Source: Glycomyces buryatensis
GTDB lineage: Bacteria; Actinomycetota; Actinomycetes; Mycobacteriales; Micromonosporaceae
Length of the DNA stretch: 64,000 nucleotides
Reading direction: 5' to 3'
Assembly (NCBI RefSeq): GCF_004912275.1
Contig: NZ_STGY01000037.1
Span: 13,855-77,854 of the forward strand
Shown piece after piece: positions 9,511 to 17,772 of this stretch. How positions within the stretch are numbered: the first letter of the stretch is position 1; each line of letters opens with the position of its first letter. The notes under the pieces were generated by a model, which was given only the letters and a program-made list of their open reading frames with translations, was not told where the DNA came from and made no database searches. Position numbers and translations under genes: made by a program.

Positions 9511-9590
9511 GGGCGCAAGCCTACGGGCCGGGACCGACACCAACAGATAAGAAGGGGCCTGCGTCGGCGGGTGTGCCTAGACTGGGCGGC

Positions 9591-10424
9591 ATGGACTCAA
9601 GCGGGCCGATCAATGGCTCACCGGCGAACCCGCGGGGCGCCGTGTTCTTCGACCTCGACAAGACGGTCATCGCCAAGGCCAGCACCCTCGCGTTCAGCCG
9701 GCCGCTCTACCAGGGCGGCCTGCTGGCGCGCCGCGACCTGTTGAAGGTCGCATACTCCCACTTGCTGTTCCGGCTCGGCGGCTCCTCCGACGAGGCGCAG
9801 ATGGCGCGCACCCGCGACTACATCGCCCAGTTGTCTCAGGGGTGGTCGGCCGAGCAGGTCAGCGCCATCGTCGAGGAGACCCTGCACGAACTCATCGATC
9901 CGTTCGTCTACGCCGAGGCCGCCGCCCTCATCGAGGCGCACCGCGCCGCGGGACGCTCCGTCGTCCTCGTCAGCGCCTCCGGGGAGGAGATGGTCGCCCC
10001 CATCGGGCGCATGCTCGGCGTCACCGACGTCATCGCCACCCGCATGGTCATCGGCGAGGACGGCCGCTACACCGGCGAGGTCGAGTTCTATGCGGCCGGA
10101 CCGGCCAAGGCCGAGGCCATCAAGGACTTCGCCGCCGCACACGGCATCGATCTCGAGGCCTCCTTCGCCTATTCCGACTCGATCACCGACGAGCCGATGC
10201 TCCGCACCGTCGGCTACCCCCGCGCCGTCAATCCCGACCGGGGACTGCGGCGCCTCGCCCTCGAAGAGCACTGGCCGCAGTTGACGTTCCGCCGCCCCGT
10301 CGCTCTGCGCCAACCCATGTCCGGGCCCACCCAGATCAAATATGCCGCCGCCGGAATCGGCGTTGCGGTCGTGGCGTATGTGGTTTGGCGAGTATGGAGA
10401 GAACGACGGTTCAGGACCGATTGA
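9591..10424 (+). CDS. HAD-IB family phosphatase with C-terminal membrane anchor
   Basis: 277 residues from ATG 9591. FFDLDKT at residues 19-25 supplies the catalytic Asp nucleophile and acid/base Asp; LVSASGEE (motif II Ser) and the late FAYSDSITDEPML (metal-binding Asp pair) complete the HAD fold of the SerB-like IB subclass. The last 30 residues contain a hydrophobic stretch GIGVAVVAYVVWRVWR, a likely single membrane anchor. Actinobacterial members occur beside acyltransferases or morphology genes; the substrate is not known. It is followed after 34 bp by the LacI gene in the same direction, so the two may be co-transcribed. Confidence 0.88.
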   Translation: MDSSGPINGSPANPRGAVFFDLDKTVIAKASTLAFSRPLYQGGLLARRDLLKVAYSHLLFRLGGSSDEAQMARTRDYIAQLSQGWSAEQVSAIVEETLHELIDPFVYAEAAALIEAHRAAGRSVVLVSASGEEMVAPIGRMLGVTDVIATRMVIGEDGRYTGEVEFYAAGPAKAEAIKDFAAAHGIDLEASFAYSDSITDEPMLRTVGYPRAVNPDRGLRRLALEEHWPQLTFRRPVALRQPMSGPTQIKYAAAGIGVAVVAYVVWRVWRERRFRTD

Positions 10425-10458
10425 GCAGCGCTTTCCTGAAGTGAGTAGCCTCAGCGAA

Positions 10459-11478
10459 ATGGAACGCAAACAACCGGCCAGACTGGCCGACGTCGCACGA
10501 GCCGCCGGTGTCTCGGTGGCCACCGCCTCCCGCGTGCTCAACGGCTCCCCGCACCGGGTGAGCGACCAGCTCTCCGAGCGGGTCCGCGAAGCGGCGCGCC
10601 GGTTGCGCTACGCCCCCAACGTGGGCGCCCAGGTCCTCGCCCGCGCCACCTCCCAGACCGTCGCGCTCCTCCTCCACGACGTCACCGACCCCTACTTCGG
10701 GCAGATCGCCGGCGGCGTGCTCGCCGAGGCCTCCCGACGCGGCGTCCGCGTCCTCATCGCCGACACCGGCATCGACCCCGACTCCGAGATCCAGCACCTG
10801 GACTCCCTGCGCGGCTACCGTCCCCGCGCGGTCATCGTCGCCGGCTCCCGGACCACCGACGAGGCCGCCGAGGAACGCCTCGCCGACCACCTCGCCGATC
10901 TCCTCGAACTCGGCGCGAACGTGGTCAGCGTCGGCCAGCCGGGCCTGCCCGGCCGCGTCGTCAGGCCGGGCAACCGCGAGGGCGCGGCGGCGTTGGCGCG
11001 CCACCTGGTAGAGCTCGGCCACCACGACTTCGCGCTGGTGTCGGGCCCCGAGCAGCTGCAGGTGGTGCGCGAGCGGCGTGACGGGTTCATCTCGGCGCTC
11101 CCGACCGACGCGAACGTGGTCCACGTGGCCTCCGAGTTCACCCGGGACGGCGGCTATCGGGCCGGGCGGATGCTGCTGGACCGCCCCGACCTGCCGACCG
11201 CGGTGTTCGTCACCGGCGACGTGCAGGCGACGGGCCTGTGCACGGCGCTGCGCGAGGGCGGCGTGCGGATTCCCGACGAGGTCTCGGTGGCCGGTTTCGA
11301 CGACATCCCCGTCGTGCGCGACCTGACCCCGTCCCTGACGACCGTCGCGCTGCCCCTGCACGACATGGGCGTCAAGGCACTCGAAGCGGCCCTGGAAGAG
11401 GGCGCCGACTACCCCGATGAGCTGTCGATCGAAGCCGAGCTCATCGAGCGCGACTCGACGGCCGCTCCGCGCAAGTGA
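10459..11478 (+). CDS. LacI-family transcriptional regulator
   Basis: 339 residues from ATG 10459. The N-terminal helix-turn-helix RLADVARAAGVSVATASRVL (residues 8-27) is canonical LacI/GalR, followed by the hinge helix and a periplasmic-binding-protein-like effector domain (QTVALLLHDVTDPYFGQIAGGV at its start, VAGFDDIPVVRDLTPSLTTV near its end). It would repress sugar-uptake or catabolic genes and release DNA on sugar binding. No sugar operon is adjacent; the nearest glycosidase is the GH3 at 22104. The long frame upstream of ATG 10459 overlaps the phosphatase gene and is not coding. Confidence 0.9.
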   Translation: MERKQPARLADVARAAGVSVATASRVLNGSPHRVSDQLSERVREAARRLRYAPNVGAQVLARATSQTVALLLHDVTDPYFGQIAGGVLAEASRRGVRVLIADTGIDPDSEIQHLDSLRGYRPRAVIVAGSRTTDEAAEERLADHLADLLELGANVVSVGQPGLPGRVVRPGNREGAAALARHLVELGHHDFALVSGPEQLQVVRERRDGFISALPTDANVVHVASEFTRDGGYRAGRMLLDRPDLPTAVFVTGDVQATGLCTALREGGVRIPDEVSVAGFDDIPVVRDLTPSLTTVALPLHDMGVKALEAALEEGADYPDELSIEAELIERDSTAAPRK

Positions 11479-11528
11479 GATGTCTCCAGACCCAGGCTCA
11501 CCAGGGCTATCACGCAGTGCTAGGCATT

Positions 11529-11549
11529 GATCACTTACTCTGAGTGATC
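11529..11549 (+). terminator. Hairpin after the LacI gene
   Basis: GATCACTTA / TGAGTGATC forms a 9-bp stem (one G-U pair) with a CTC loop, 51 bp past the LacI stop and followed by a T-rich segment. It could instead be an operator, since the arms make a near-palindrome. Confidence 0.45.
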
Positions 11550-11887
11550 TTCGTCTCATTGGAAAATTGGAAAACGCTTAAATATTTGCGAACCTGGATG
11601 TAACACCTGGTAGTTTCGGATTCACTGAATTTCTCGAGGTGTGGCGTACGAATTGATCCGGCGTTGACGCTGGATCGACTTGCAGCTACGGCGTAGTCTC
11701 GGCATTGGATGCGATAGAAGCTTTGGTGCGGCTTCTTCTCACCCAAGGAACCGAAGCCTTTGCGTGCCGGAATCGTCGTCGTTACCGTACGGCTACACAG
11801 CGAGGGCATATTCAGGGTTGGAACTGGATTAATGGCAGCGCGGCCGAATCCAGCCCCGCCTGGAAACAATCCGGAAGGAACACGATC
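11550..11887. other. AT-rich gene-free interval upstream of ArsR gene
   Basis: Part of a 409-bp gap between the LacI and ArsR genes. The first 150 bp are much richer in A and T than the rest of the window. An open frame runs through 11705-11887 into the ArsR gene but its translation is Arg/Gln-rich and lacks a ribosome site, so I treat it as untranslated leader. I recognise no RNA family; a small RNA or long 5' leader is possible. Confidence 0.3.
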
Positions 11888-12244
11888 ATGGTGCGAGTCA
11901 CCGTCGAGGCCGAGACTCCCGTCTCGCCGGTCAGCGGCGAAACGCTGAGCAAGGCCGACGCCGAGCGCATCGCAGGTGTCCTCAAAGCACTTGCCGATCC
12001 GAATCGGCTGCAATTGATCAGCCTCATTCAGGCCTCTCCTGACCAGGAGGCCTGCGTGGCCGAACTGACCGAACCACTCGGTCTTTCGCAGCCGACCGTC
12101 AGCCACCACCTGCGCATCCTGGCCGAGGCCGGGGTCGTCCAGCGCGACAAGCGCGGTGTGTGGGCCTACTTCCGCCTCGTGCCCGACACGATGCGGATCG
12201 TGGCCGATCTGCTGACGCCGCCGAAGCGCCGCCGTCGGCGCTAG
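11888..12244 (+). CDS. ArsR-family winged-helix regulator
   Basis: 118 residues from ATG 11888, preceded by GGAAGGAA. The segment VLKALADPNRLQLISLIQ followed by LGLSQPTVSHHLRILAEAG is the ArsR DNA-binding domain with its recognition helix. The metal-sensor CVCDL signature is reduced to a single cysteine (EACVAEL), so a classical As(III)/Cd(II) three-Cys site is absent; it may sense another metal through C-terminal residues or a non-metal signal. The Arg-rich tail (PPKRRRRR) could aid DNA contact. No metal transporter is adjacent. Confidence 0.9.
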   Translation: MVRVTVEAETPVSPVSGETLSKADAERIAGVLKALADPNRLQLISLIQASPDQEACVAELTEPLGLSQPTVSHHLRILAEAGVVQRDKRGVWAYFRLVPDTMRIVADLLTPPKRRRRR

Positions 12245-12260
12245 AGAACAGGTGACCGAC

Positions 12261-12282
12261 GGCCGCCTCCCCGGAGGCGGCC
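12261..12282 (+). terminator. Terminator after ArsR gene
   Basis: GGCCGCCTC / GAGGCGGCC, a 9-bp GC stem with a 4-nt loop, 16 bp past the ArsR stop. No T tract. Confidence 0.6.
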
Positions 12283-12362
12283 GCCGAATCACACTCAGTC
12301 CACTGTAAGTAACTGAAAAACGGGCGCTCGACTCAATTTGCGTCGGGTCATACACTCGTAAC

Positions 12363-13217
12363 ATGACCGGCAGGCATCGAAAACCGCGCAGGCTCTCGAA
12401 GGAGGGCCGTCGTCTGCTGGGCGGCGCCGCGCTGTTGGCGATCTTCGCGCCGGTCACGGTCTATACGTTGAACGCCGCCATCGCCCACGTCCAGTCCTGC
12501 GGGACCGAGACGTCGTTGACGGTGGCGGCGGCTCCCGAGCTGGCCCCGGTGCTCGAGCGCTTTATCGCCGAGGGCGGTGGGGCGCCGTCGCGCGGGTCCG
12601 ACGTGTGCGCCGACTTCACCGTGACCGCCGTCGACAGCGCCGCGATCGGTGAAGCCGAGGCGGACGTGTGGATTCCCGAGACCGAGCTGTGGCTGGGCCT
12701 GCCCGAGGCGGGTCTGGCCGATCAGTGGGAGGTCCTCGAGCCCTCCACCGCCTCGTCCGCCGTGGGGCTCGCGCTGCCCGTCGGCGAGGATCCGAACGCG
12801 ATCACCCCCGAGGACTCCGATGTCGCCCTGGACGATCCGCGCCAGGACGCGGGAAGCCTGATGTGGATCGTCATGTTCGGAGTCGACCAGGACACCGTCG
12901 ACGGCGCCGAGGCCGACGGCGCCTACCCGGTCATGTCCGCCCCCGAGGTCGCGATGCACAACACCGAGGAGGGCGACGACCTCCAGGTGCCCAGCGGCGC
13001 GGCCCAAGTGGGCCAGTTCGAGTACCCGATGCTGGTGTCCGCCGGTCTGGGCGACGACAAGCGCGAGGCCGCCGCGAATCTGGTGCGCTCCTACGGCAGC
13101 CCCGAATACGACGATCTGCTGACGCAGAACGGGTTCGGCATGGCCCTGCCCGAGCCGCCCCGGCGCGGCGACACGGCCGTCGAGACGGCCCTGGCGAGCT
13201 GGGACTCTTACGCCTGA
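12363..13217 (+). CDS. Membrane-anchored substrate-binding-like protein (lacking a VWA domain)
   Basis: 284 residues. A basic N terminus (MTGRHRKPRRLSKEGRRL) precedes one hydrophobic segment LLGGAALLAIFAPVTVYTL, then an extracytoplasmic domain resembling the periplasmic-binding-like half of actinobacterial substrate-binding/von Willebrand factor A proteins: TSLTVAAAPELAPVLERF, the VWIPETELWL strand, and EYPMLVSAG near the end. In many relatives this half is fused to a C-terminal VWA domain; here the gene stops first. Probable role: cell-surface ligand or metal binding, unproven. It converges on the next gene with 16 bp between stops. Confidence 0.6.
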   Translation: MTGRHRKPRRLSKEGRRLLGGAALLAIFAPVTVYTLNAAIAHVQSCGTETSLTVAAAPELAPVLERFIAEGGGAPSRGSDVCADFTVTAVDSAAIGEAEADVWIPETELWLGLPEAGLADQWEVLEPSTASSAVGLALPVGEDPNAITPEDSDVALDDPRQDAGSLMWIVMFGVDQDTVDGAEADGAYPVMSAPEVAMHNTEEGDDLQVPSGAAQVGQFEYPMLVSAGLGDDKREAAANLVRSYGSPEYDDLLTQNGFGMALPEPPRRGDTAVETALASWDSYA

Positions 13218-13233
13218 ATCGGCGCCCACCCAT

Positions 13234-14382
13234 TTAAAGCGACTGAGCCTGGTTGAAGACGTCGTTGATGATCTTCTGGGCGTCGGCGGTGCGTTCGGTG
13301 AGGACGTCGGCCGTCGCCGACACGTGCACGACCCTCTCATCGGTCTCGGCGAAGACACTCAGCGAGGCCCGCCAGTACCCGTAGACCTGGGTGCGCTCGG
13401 CGAAGCCCGAGTTGCCGCCGAACTCGGCCAGCGGCTGGTACGGCAGCGCCTCGCGCAGCATCGCGCGGTCGGCGTCGGTGCACTTGCCCTGACACGGCTC
13501 CCAGCCGACGGTGACCGTCGACTCGCCGTCCGGTCCGGCGCACACCGCCGAGGATTCCATTGCGTCGCAGGTGAAGCCGCCGGGCACTCGGAAGGCCACC
13601 GGCCAGCCCTCGTACGCCTGGACCTCGCCTTCCCGGCTATCGGCGAACTTGGCGCCCGACACGGACTCGGAGGCGGCGTTCTCGTTCCATTCGGGCGACT
13701 CCTCGTCCTCGGGGGCGTCTTCCGCCACGCCCTCGGGAGCCTGCTCGTTCCCGCCGGCCGCCGCCGTCTCGGAGGTCTCGGACGCCGGGAGCGAGCCGCT
13801 CGAGTCGTCGGAGGCCAGACTCGTCCAGATCAGCCAGCCGCCGACGGCGATCGCGATTGCCACGACGACGCTGGTGACGCCGATGAGGATCGGCTTGAGC
13901 TGCGAGGGCTTCTTGGGCGCGGCAATGACGACCTGCGGGGACATCGGCGGCGGGGTCGGCGGGGCCGACGCCGGGCCGGTCGGGGAGAGCGGCGGTGCGG
14001 ACTGCTGCGCCTGGGCGGCGGCGCGCTGCGCGGCCGCGGCAGGGCCCACCGGCAGCGGACCGGTCGCCGGGCCCATCGACAGGAGTCGGTCCAGGATGCG
14101 GTCGGCGCCGCGAAGATTCGTATCGCGAAGGACCACGACGTAGGGCTGCTCGGCATCGAGGTCGGCCACCAGGATCGGGGCGTCGTCGGGACCGGCGGTC
14201 GCGTAGGCCCAGGCCACCGTGTCGGACAGCAGTCCGCGGCGGGCCGGGTCCTTCGAAGAGGTGGAGCCGAGGGTGAGGATCTGGACCGGATGGCCCGAGT
14301 CATCGACGCCCTCGCACAGCTCGTAGGCCCCTTCGACGCGAGCGGTCGCGACATCGCGGTATGGACCGACCGTGCGACTCAT
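13234..14382 (-). CDS. Single-pass membrane protein with Cys-containing outer domain
   Basis: 382 residues from ATG 14382 (MSRTVGPYRD). The N-terminal 100 residues are a soluble cytoplasmic domain, followed by a Pro/Ala linker (110-150), one transmembrane helix at 163-186 (LKPILIGVTSVVVAIAIAVG), an acidic Ser/Glu-rich spacer (190-245) and an outer domain with four cysteines at 272, 281, 297 and 301 (CDAM..C, CQGKC) suited to two disulfides. The architecture resembles actinobacterial anchored sensors; the N-terminal part does not show kinase catalytic motifs. Function unknown. Its upstream region contains the phased repeat array. Confidence 0.7.
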   Translation of the reverse strand: MSRTVGPYRDVATARVEGAYELCEGVDDSGHPVQILTLGSTSSKDPARRGLLSDTVAWAYATAGPDDAPILVADLDAEQPYVVVLRDTNLRGADRILDRLLSMGPATGPLPVGPAAAAQRAAAQAQQSAPPLSPTGPASAPPTPPPMSPQVVIAAPKKPSQLKPILIGVTSVVVAIAIAVGGWLIWTSLASDDSSGSLPASETSETAAAGGNEQAPEGVAEDAPEDEESPEWNENAASESVSGAKFADSREGEVQAYEGWPVAFRVPGGFTCDAMESSAVCAGPDGESTVTVGWEPCQGKCTDADRAMLREALPYQPLAEFGGNSGFAERTQVYGYWRASLSVFAETDERVVHVSATADVLTERTADAQKIINDVFNQAQSL

Positions 14383-14558
14383 CGAGACCCTCCTCCCTAT
14401 GCGTGCTAGCGCGCACCAACCATTTGCCCACGCACCACTGCCCGGCCGAGCCGGTCGTGCGATGCGTAAGAAGCGCGAATTACCACTAAGTATGGCCCGG
14501 CCTTGCACATTCCGCGACACCCGGTGGCGGCCTGAGAGGCAGGGGCGGGGCGGATATG

Positions 14559-14701
14559 GATCGACCGGAAGAAACGGGCCCCGCCCATCGATCGGCCGAT
14601 AGAAATCCGGCGGCGGGTTTCGATCGAGCGACAGAAACTTTCCGGCCCTTGCCGATCGGCCGACAGAGACCGGGACGGGCCCGTCGGCCGTCCGACGGAT
14701 G
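14559..14701. repeat. Phased array of four to five operator-like repeats
   Basis: Units with consensus GATCGRSCGAYAGAAA begin at 14559, 14590, 14622 and 14654, with a degenerate fifth at 14686: spacings 31, 32, 32, 32 bp, close to three helical turns, so all face one side of the DNA. The third unit extended leftward (14618-14637) matches the palindrome at 1592-1611 at 16 of 20 positions. The array fills the divergent region between the one-TM protein gene (starts 14382) and dedA (14767). A multi-site regulator-binding region is the simplest reading. Confidence 0.6.
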
Positions 14702-14766
14702 CGCGCCGCGCTGATTCAGCCGGGCGACCGAGGCGCGGCCCGGACCGCTCCCCTTACTCTCTTCCC

Positions 14767-15501
14767 ATGACATTCCTCAGCGCGACATCGGTGCTGGCGG
14801 CCTCCGCCGAGAGCCCCACCGACACCCAGCAGTACAGCGGATTCATCGGTTGGGTCCTCGACCTGATCGACAAGTTCGGCGAGATCGGCGTCGGACTGGC
14901 CCTGGCCATCGAGTCGCTGCTCCCGCCGGTCCCCTCCGAGCTGATCCTGCCCGTCGCCGGCTACCTGGCCTACGAGGGGAAGATGAACTTCTGGCTGATC
15001 ATGCTGTGCGCGGCGGTCGGCTCGATGATCAGCTCCTACGTCTACTACTTCGCCGGCTACTACTTCGGGCGCGAGCGCACCAGGTGGCTGTTCGAGAAGA
15101 TTCCGCTGCTGGAGACCAAGGACTTCGACCTGGGCGAGCGGGTGTTCTCCCGCTGGGGCGGCGTGGCCGTCTTCGTCGGCCGGTGCGTTCCGCTGGTGCG
15201 CAGCGCCATCTCGATCCCGGCCGGGATCGAGAAGATGTCGCTGTGGAAGTTCTCCCTGTACACCCTCACCGGCTCGGTGCTGTGGAACGGGATCTGGGTG
15301 GGCCTGGGCTTCGGTTTCGGACCCCGGATCGACCCGATCCTGACCGAGTACAGCGGGCTGCTCAGCAATTTCGTCCTCGGCGTCATTGCGGCGCTGCTGC
15401 TGTGGTTCGTCATCGCCCGCGTGATCAAGCGCATCCGCAAGGGCCCGAGCGACGACGCCGGCACCCCGACCGACACCGTCATCCTGCAACGCGTCAAGTA
15501 G
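14767..15501 (+). CDS. DedA-family membrane protein
   Basis: 244 residues with the SNARE-associated (DedA/Tvp38) fold: several hydrophobic segments, the family signature EIGVGLALAIESLLPPVPSE with the conserved acidic residue and prolines in a re-entrant loop, and FVGRCVPLVRSAISIPAGIE in the second half (conserved Arg and Pro). DedA proteins such as UptA move undecaprenyl phosphate back across the membrane, recycling the carrier for wall synthesis; which family members do this is not decided by sequence. The next gene encodes a DUF368 protein, a second family with the same proposed activity. The phased operator array lies just upstream. Confidence 0.92.
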   Translation: MTFLSATSVLAASAESPTDTQQYSGFIGWVLDLIDKFGEIGVGLALAIESLLPPVPSELILPVAGYLAYEGKMNFWLIMLCAAVGSMISSYVYYFAGYYFGRERTRWLFEKIPLLETKDFDLGERVFSRWGGVAVFVGRCVPLVRSAISIPAGIEKMSLWKFSLYTLTGSVLWNGIWVGLGFGFGPRIDPILTEYSGLLSNFVLGVIAALLLWFVIARVIKRIRKGPSDDAGTPTDTVILQRVK

Positions 15502-15523
15502 CGGATCCCTCCGGAAGCGGCCC

Positions 15524-15553
15524 GGGCCGATCGGTCGAGTGGCCGATCGGCCC
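15524..15553. terminator. Inverted repeat between dedA and DUF368 gene
   Basis: Perfect 11-bp arms GGGCCGATCGG / CCGATCGGCCC around an 8-nt loop, 22 bp past the dedA stop and about 60 bp before the DUF368 start. It may terminate dedA or act as an operator for the next gene; the CCGATCGG cores also echo the GATCGG of the upstream array. Confidence 0.4.
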
Positions 15554-15614
15554 CGAGGCCGGGTCGATCGGATGAGCGCAGCTGCCTCTCAACTTCGCGC
15601 ACTATGCTCGCGAC

Positions 15615-16592
15615 GTGACGATCTACCGCTCCACCTCCGACGGCCCGGTCCCGATCGATCCGGCCTCGGGCGCCGGATCGCCGAGACCCAGAACCCCTTG
15701 GCGCAAGGCGCCGTTCAACGCGCTGCGTGGCGGCATGGTCGGTGCCGCCGAGTCGGTGCCCGGCATCTCCGGCGGCACGATCGCCCTGGTCGTCGGCCTC
15801 TACGACGACCTCATCGATGCCGCGGGCGAACTGCTGCACGCGGTGCGCACCTTGGTCTCCGGCATCGTGCGGCGCACCGGCACCGCCGCGGGCCTGAGCG
15901 CGCTCAAGGGCATCGACTGGCCGCTGCTGGTGCCGGTGGGCGTCGGCATGGTCGTGGTGCTGCTGGCGTCGCTCAACACCATCGCGCCGCTGCTGGAGTC
16001 GAATCCGGTGCCGATGCGTGCCTTGTTCTTCGGCATGATCCTGGTGTCGATCGCGGTGCCGCTGCGCATGATGCCGAACCGTTTCGGCGTGCTCGACGGG
16101 GTGCTGGTGGCCGTCGCCGCGGTCGCCGCGTTCTTCCTGACCGGACTGCCCCCGTCCGAGATCGCCGACCCGCCGCTGTGGCTGGTGTTCCTCGGCGCGG
16201 CCGTCGCCATCAACGCACTGGTGCTGCCGGGCGTGTCGGGTTCGTTCGTCCTGTTGGCGATGGGCCTGTACGTGCCGGTCCAGGCCGCCCTCCACGACCG
16301 CAATTTCGCCTTCATCGCAGTCTTCGGTCTCGGCGCGATCGTCGGCCTGAGCTCCTTCGTCAAGCTGCTCCAGTGGCTGCTGCACCACCGCCGACAGGCG
16401 ACCATGGCGGTCCTGGCCGGCCTCATGATCGGCTCGCTGCGGTCCCTGTGGCCCTGGCAGAGCGAGGAGGGCGCGCTCCAGGCCGCGTCGGGCTCGATCG
16501 TCCTCCCGCTGCTGCTCACGCTCGTGGGCGCCGCGCTGGTGCTGTCCGCGATGATCTGGGAATCGAAGCAGCACAAGAACGTCGCCAAGTAG
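15615..16592 (+). CDS. DUF368 (PopT-like) polyprenyl-phosphate transporter
   Basis: 325-residue polytopic membrane protein. The family hallmark ESVPGISGGTIALVVGLYDDLI sits near residues 45-66, and a second inverted-repeat copy appears as LVLPGVSGSFVLLAMGLY in the C-terminal half, as expected for DUF368. Members (PopT) have been shown to translocate undecaprenyl phosphate, the lipid carrier for peptidoglycan and teichoic acids. GTG 15615 is the start. Placement right after a DedA gene puts two presumed carrier recyclers side by side. Confidence 0.9.
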   Translation: MTIYRSTSDGPVPIDPASGAGSPRPRTPWRKAPFNALRGGMVGAAESVPGISGGTIALVVGLYDDLIDAAGELLHAVRTLVSGIVRRTGTAAGLSALKGIDWPLLVPVGVGMVVVLLASLNTIAPLLESNPVPMRALFFGMILVSIAVPLRMMPNRFGVLDGVLVAVAAVAAFFLTGLPPSEIADPPLWLVFLGAAVAINALVLPGVSGSFVLLAMGLYVPVQAALHDRNFAFIAVFGLGAIVGLSSFVKLLQWLLHHRRQATMAVLAGLMIGSLRSLWPWQSEEGALQAASGSIVLPLLLTLVGAALVLSAMIWESKQHKNVAK

Positions 16593-16955
16593 GACATTTG
16601 CGACAGTGGGTGCCCGCCGGGCGCCAAGAAGACGATTTTTTCGAATTTCTTCGCGTCCGGGCGTAACCGCACCCGCGCCTCTCCAGTTAGTCAGGGTGGC
16701 TGCGTCAGGAACCCGTCGCAGCCGGGAACCGGAAGTGTCACCGGTTCACCAGACAGCGCAAGCGGTTCTCGACCGGCCGACGATCCAGTCGGTGCGGTCG
16801 CGGCTGAGAGCCGCAGAGACGGGCATTCAAGTCGCCTCGTCCCGCTCCTGGGCCACTGACAATCAGAGATCTTGAACCGCACGGCGGTTTGTGCTGCGCT
16901 GCTTCCCCAGCGCGCACAACTGGAGCCGGGCGGTCCGAAGGAAGGCATCAAGCAG
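16593..16955. other. Gene-free interval before the small secreted protein
   Basis: 363 bp without a convincing gene. It has a T6 run near 16636 and several short GC inverted repeats. A long structured 5' leader of the next gene is plausible. I looked for a c-di-AMP (ydaO) riboswitch, common before actinobacterial wall genes, and did not find its core. Confidence 0.3.
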
Positions 16956-17420
16956 ATGGATATGCGCACTGTGCGTACGGCGGGCCTCATCGGAGGCATC
17001 GCCACGGGGGCTCTGCTGCTCGCGGGGACGGCCGCTCAGGCCGCCGACTCCGGAGTCGAGGCGGCCGGGTCCGACCTGGTCCAGACGACTCCCGAGGCGC
17101 TTGGGGGGCTTCCGGTTCCCGGAGCCGACACCGTTACCGGCGCGGTTCCCGGTCTGGACGCGATCCCGACCGGCGCCGTTCCGGGCCTCGACTCGGTCCT
17201 GCCTGACCAGGGCGCTCCGGCGTCCGGCGTCAAGGCCGACAACAAGACCGACGTCAAGACTGACAACAAGACCGACGTCAAGGCCAACAACAAGACAGAC
17301 GTCAAGGCGGACGTCAAGCCCGACAAGGGTCAGGGCCAGGCGGAAGCGCCTGCTTCGAGCCCGGTCGGCGACCTGCTCGGCGACCTCGGCGGCGGACTCC
17401 CGGTCCCGCTCCCGTTCTAA
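16956..17420 (+). CDS. Small secreted protein with 8-residue Lys/Asp repeats
   Basis: 154 residues from ATG 16956. A Sec signal peptide covers residues 1-29 (hydrophobic core LIGGIATGALLLAG, cleavage after AQA). The mature part has GAVPGLDAIP / GAVPGLDSVL repeats, then three 8-residue units DNKTDVKT, DNKTDVKA, NNKTDVKA (95-118), and a Gly/Pro/Leu C terminus. No cysteine and no anchor, so it is probably released or wall-associated. The VPGLDAV motif recurs in the C-terminal part of the chaplin-like protein downstream, suggesting related surface functions. Function unknown. Confidence 0.72.
   Translation: MDMRTVRTAGLIGGIATGALLLAGTAAQAADSGVEAAGSDLVQTTPEALGGLPVPGADTVTGAVPGLDAIPTGAVPGLDSVLPDQGAPASGVKADNKTDVKTDNKTDVKANNKTDVKADVKPDKGQGQAEAPASSPVGDLLGDLGGGLPVPLPF
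17238..17309 (+). repeat. Three 24-bp tandem repeats within the secreted-protein gene
   Basis: Units at 17238, 17262 and 17286 encode D/N-N-K-T-D-V-K-T/A and differ at only a few bases, so copy number could change by slippage without shifting frame. Confidence 0.7.
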
Positions 17421-17428
17421 ACGGCGCC

Positions 17429-17446
17429 CCGCCTCTTCGGAGGCGG
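17429..17446 (+). terminator. UUCG-loop terminator
   Basis: CCGCCTC TTCG GAGGCGG: a 7-bp GC stem capped by the very stable UUCG tetraloop, 9 bp after the secreted-protein stop. Confidence 0.7.
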
Positions 17447-17694
17447 ACCGCGCTGCTCGCCGCAGCGGAGTCCGCTCCGCTCGGTGAGAACCTCCGGCCC
17501 CGCCCGGCGAAGTAGTCGAGGGCGTGACCGACGCGGCGAAAGCCGCACTGCCAGAAAACCTCCGGACGCGGGCGGCGCAATGTCGCCGGGCCGCGGCCGA
17601 CACTACGGATGATGGGAACGCCCGGCGCCAAGGGCCCGGTCCCGGGCGTCCCGTCGACCGACACACATAACTCTCCCGGTTTCAATCGCACCCC

Positions 17695-17728
17695 GTTCAG
17701 GCGAGCCCCCAGCTCGCCATCCCTGAAC
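17695..17728 (+). promoter_or_regulatory. Hairpin in the leader of the chaplin-like gene
   Basis: GTTCAGGCGAGC - CCCCA - GCTCGC - bulge - CTGAAC folds into a two-part stem about 85 nt before the TTG start. It lies in a 392-bp gap (17421-17812) that otherwise holds only the upstream terminator and the tiny ORF at 17773. Possible role in mRNA stability or translation control. Confidence 0.4.
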
Positions 17729-17772
17729 GCACAAAAGCCATTGGATCCATGGAGCTTCACGGGGGATACGTG

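Noticed and set aside
11705-11887. N-terminal extension of the ArsR protein
   Set aside because: The frame is open, but the translation is unlike the family and the good ribosome site lies before ATG 11888.
16593-16955. Possible c-di-AMP (ydaO) riboswitch, from AACCCGTCGCAGCC near 16710
   Set aside because: Only a short 3'-like fragment matches; the GGGGTGAATC core and the two pseudoknot partners are absent.
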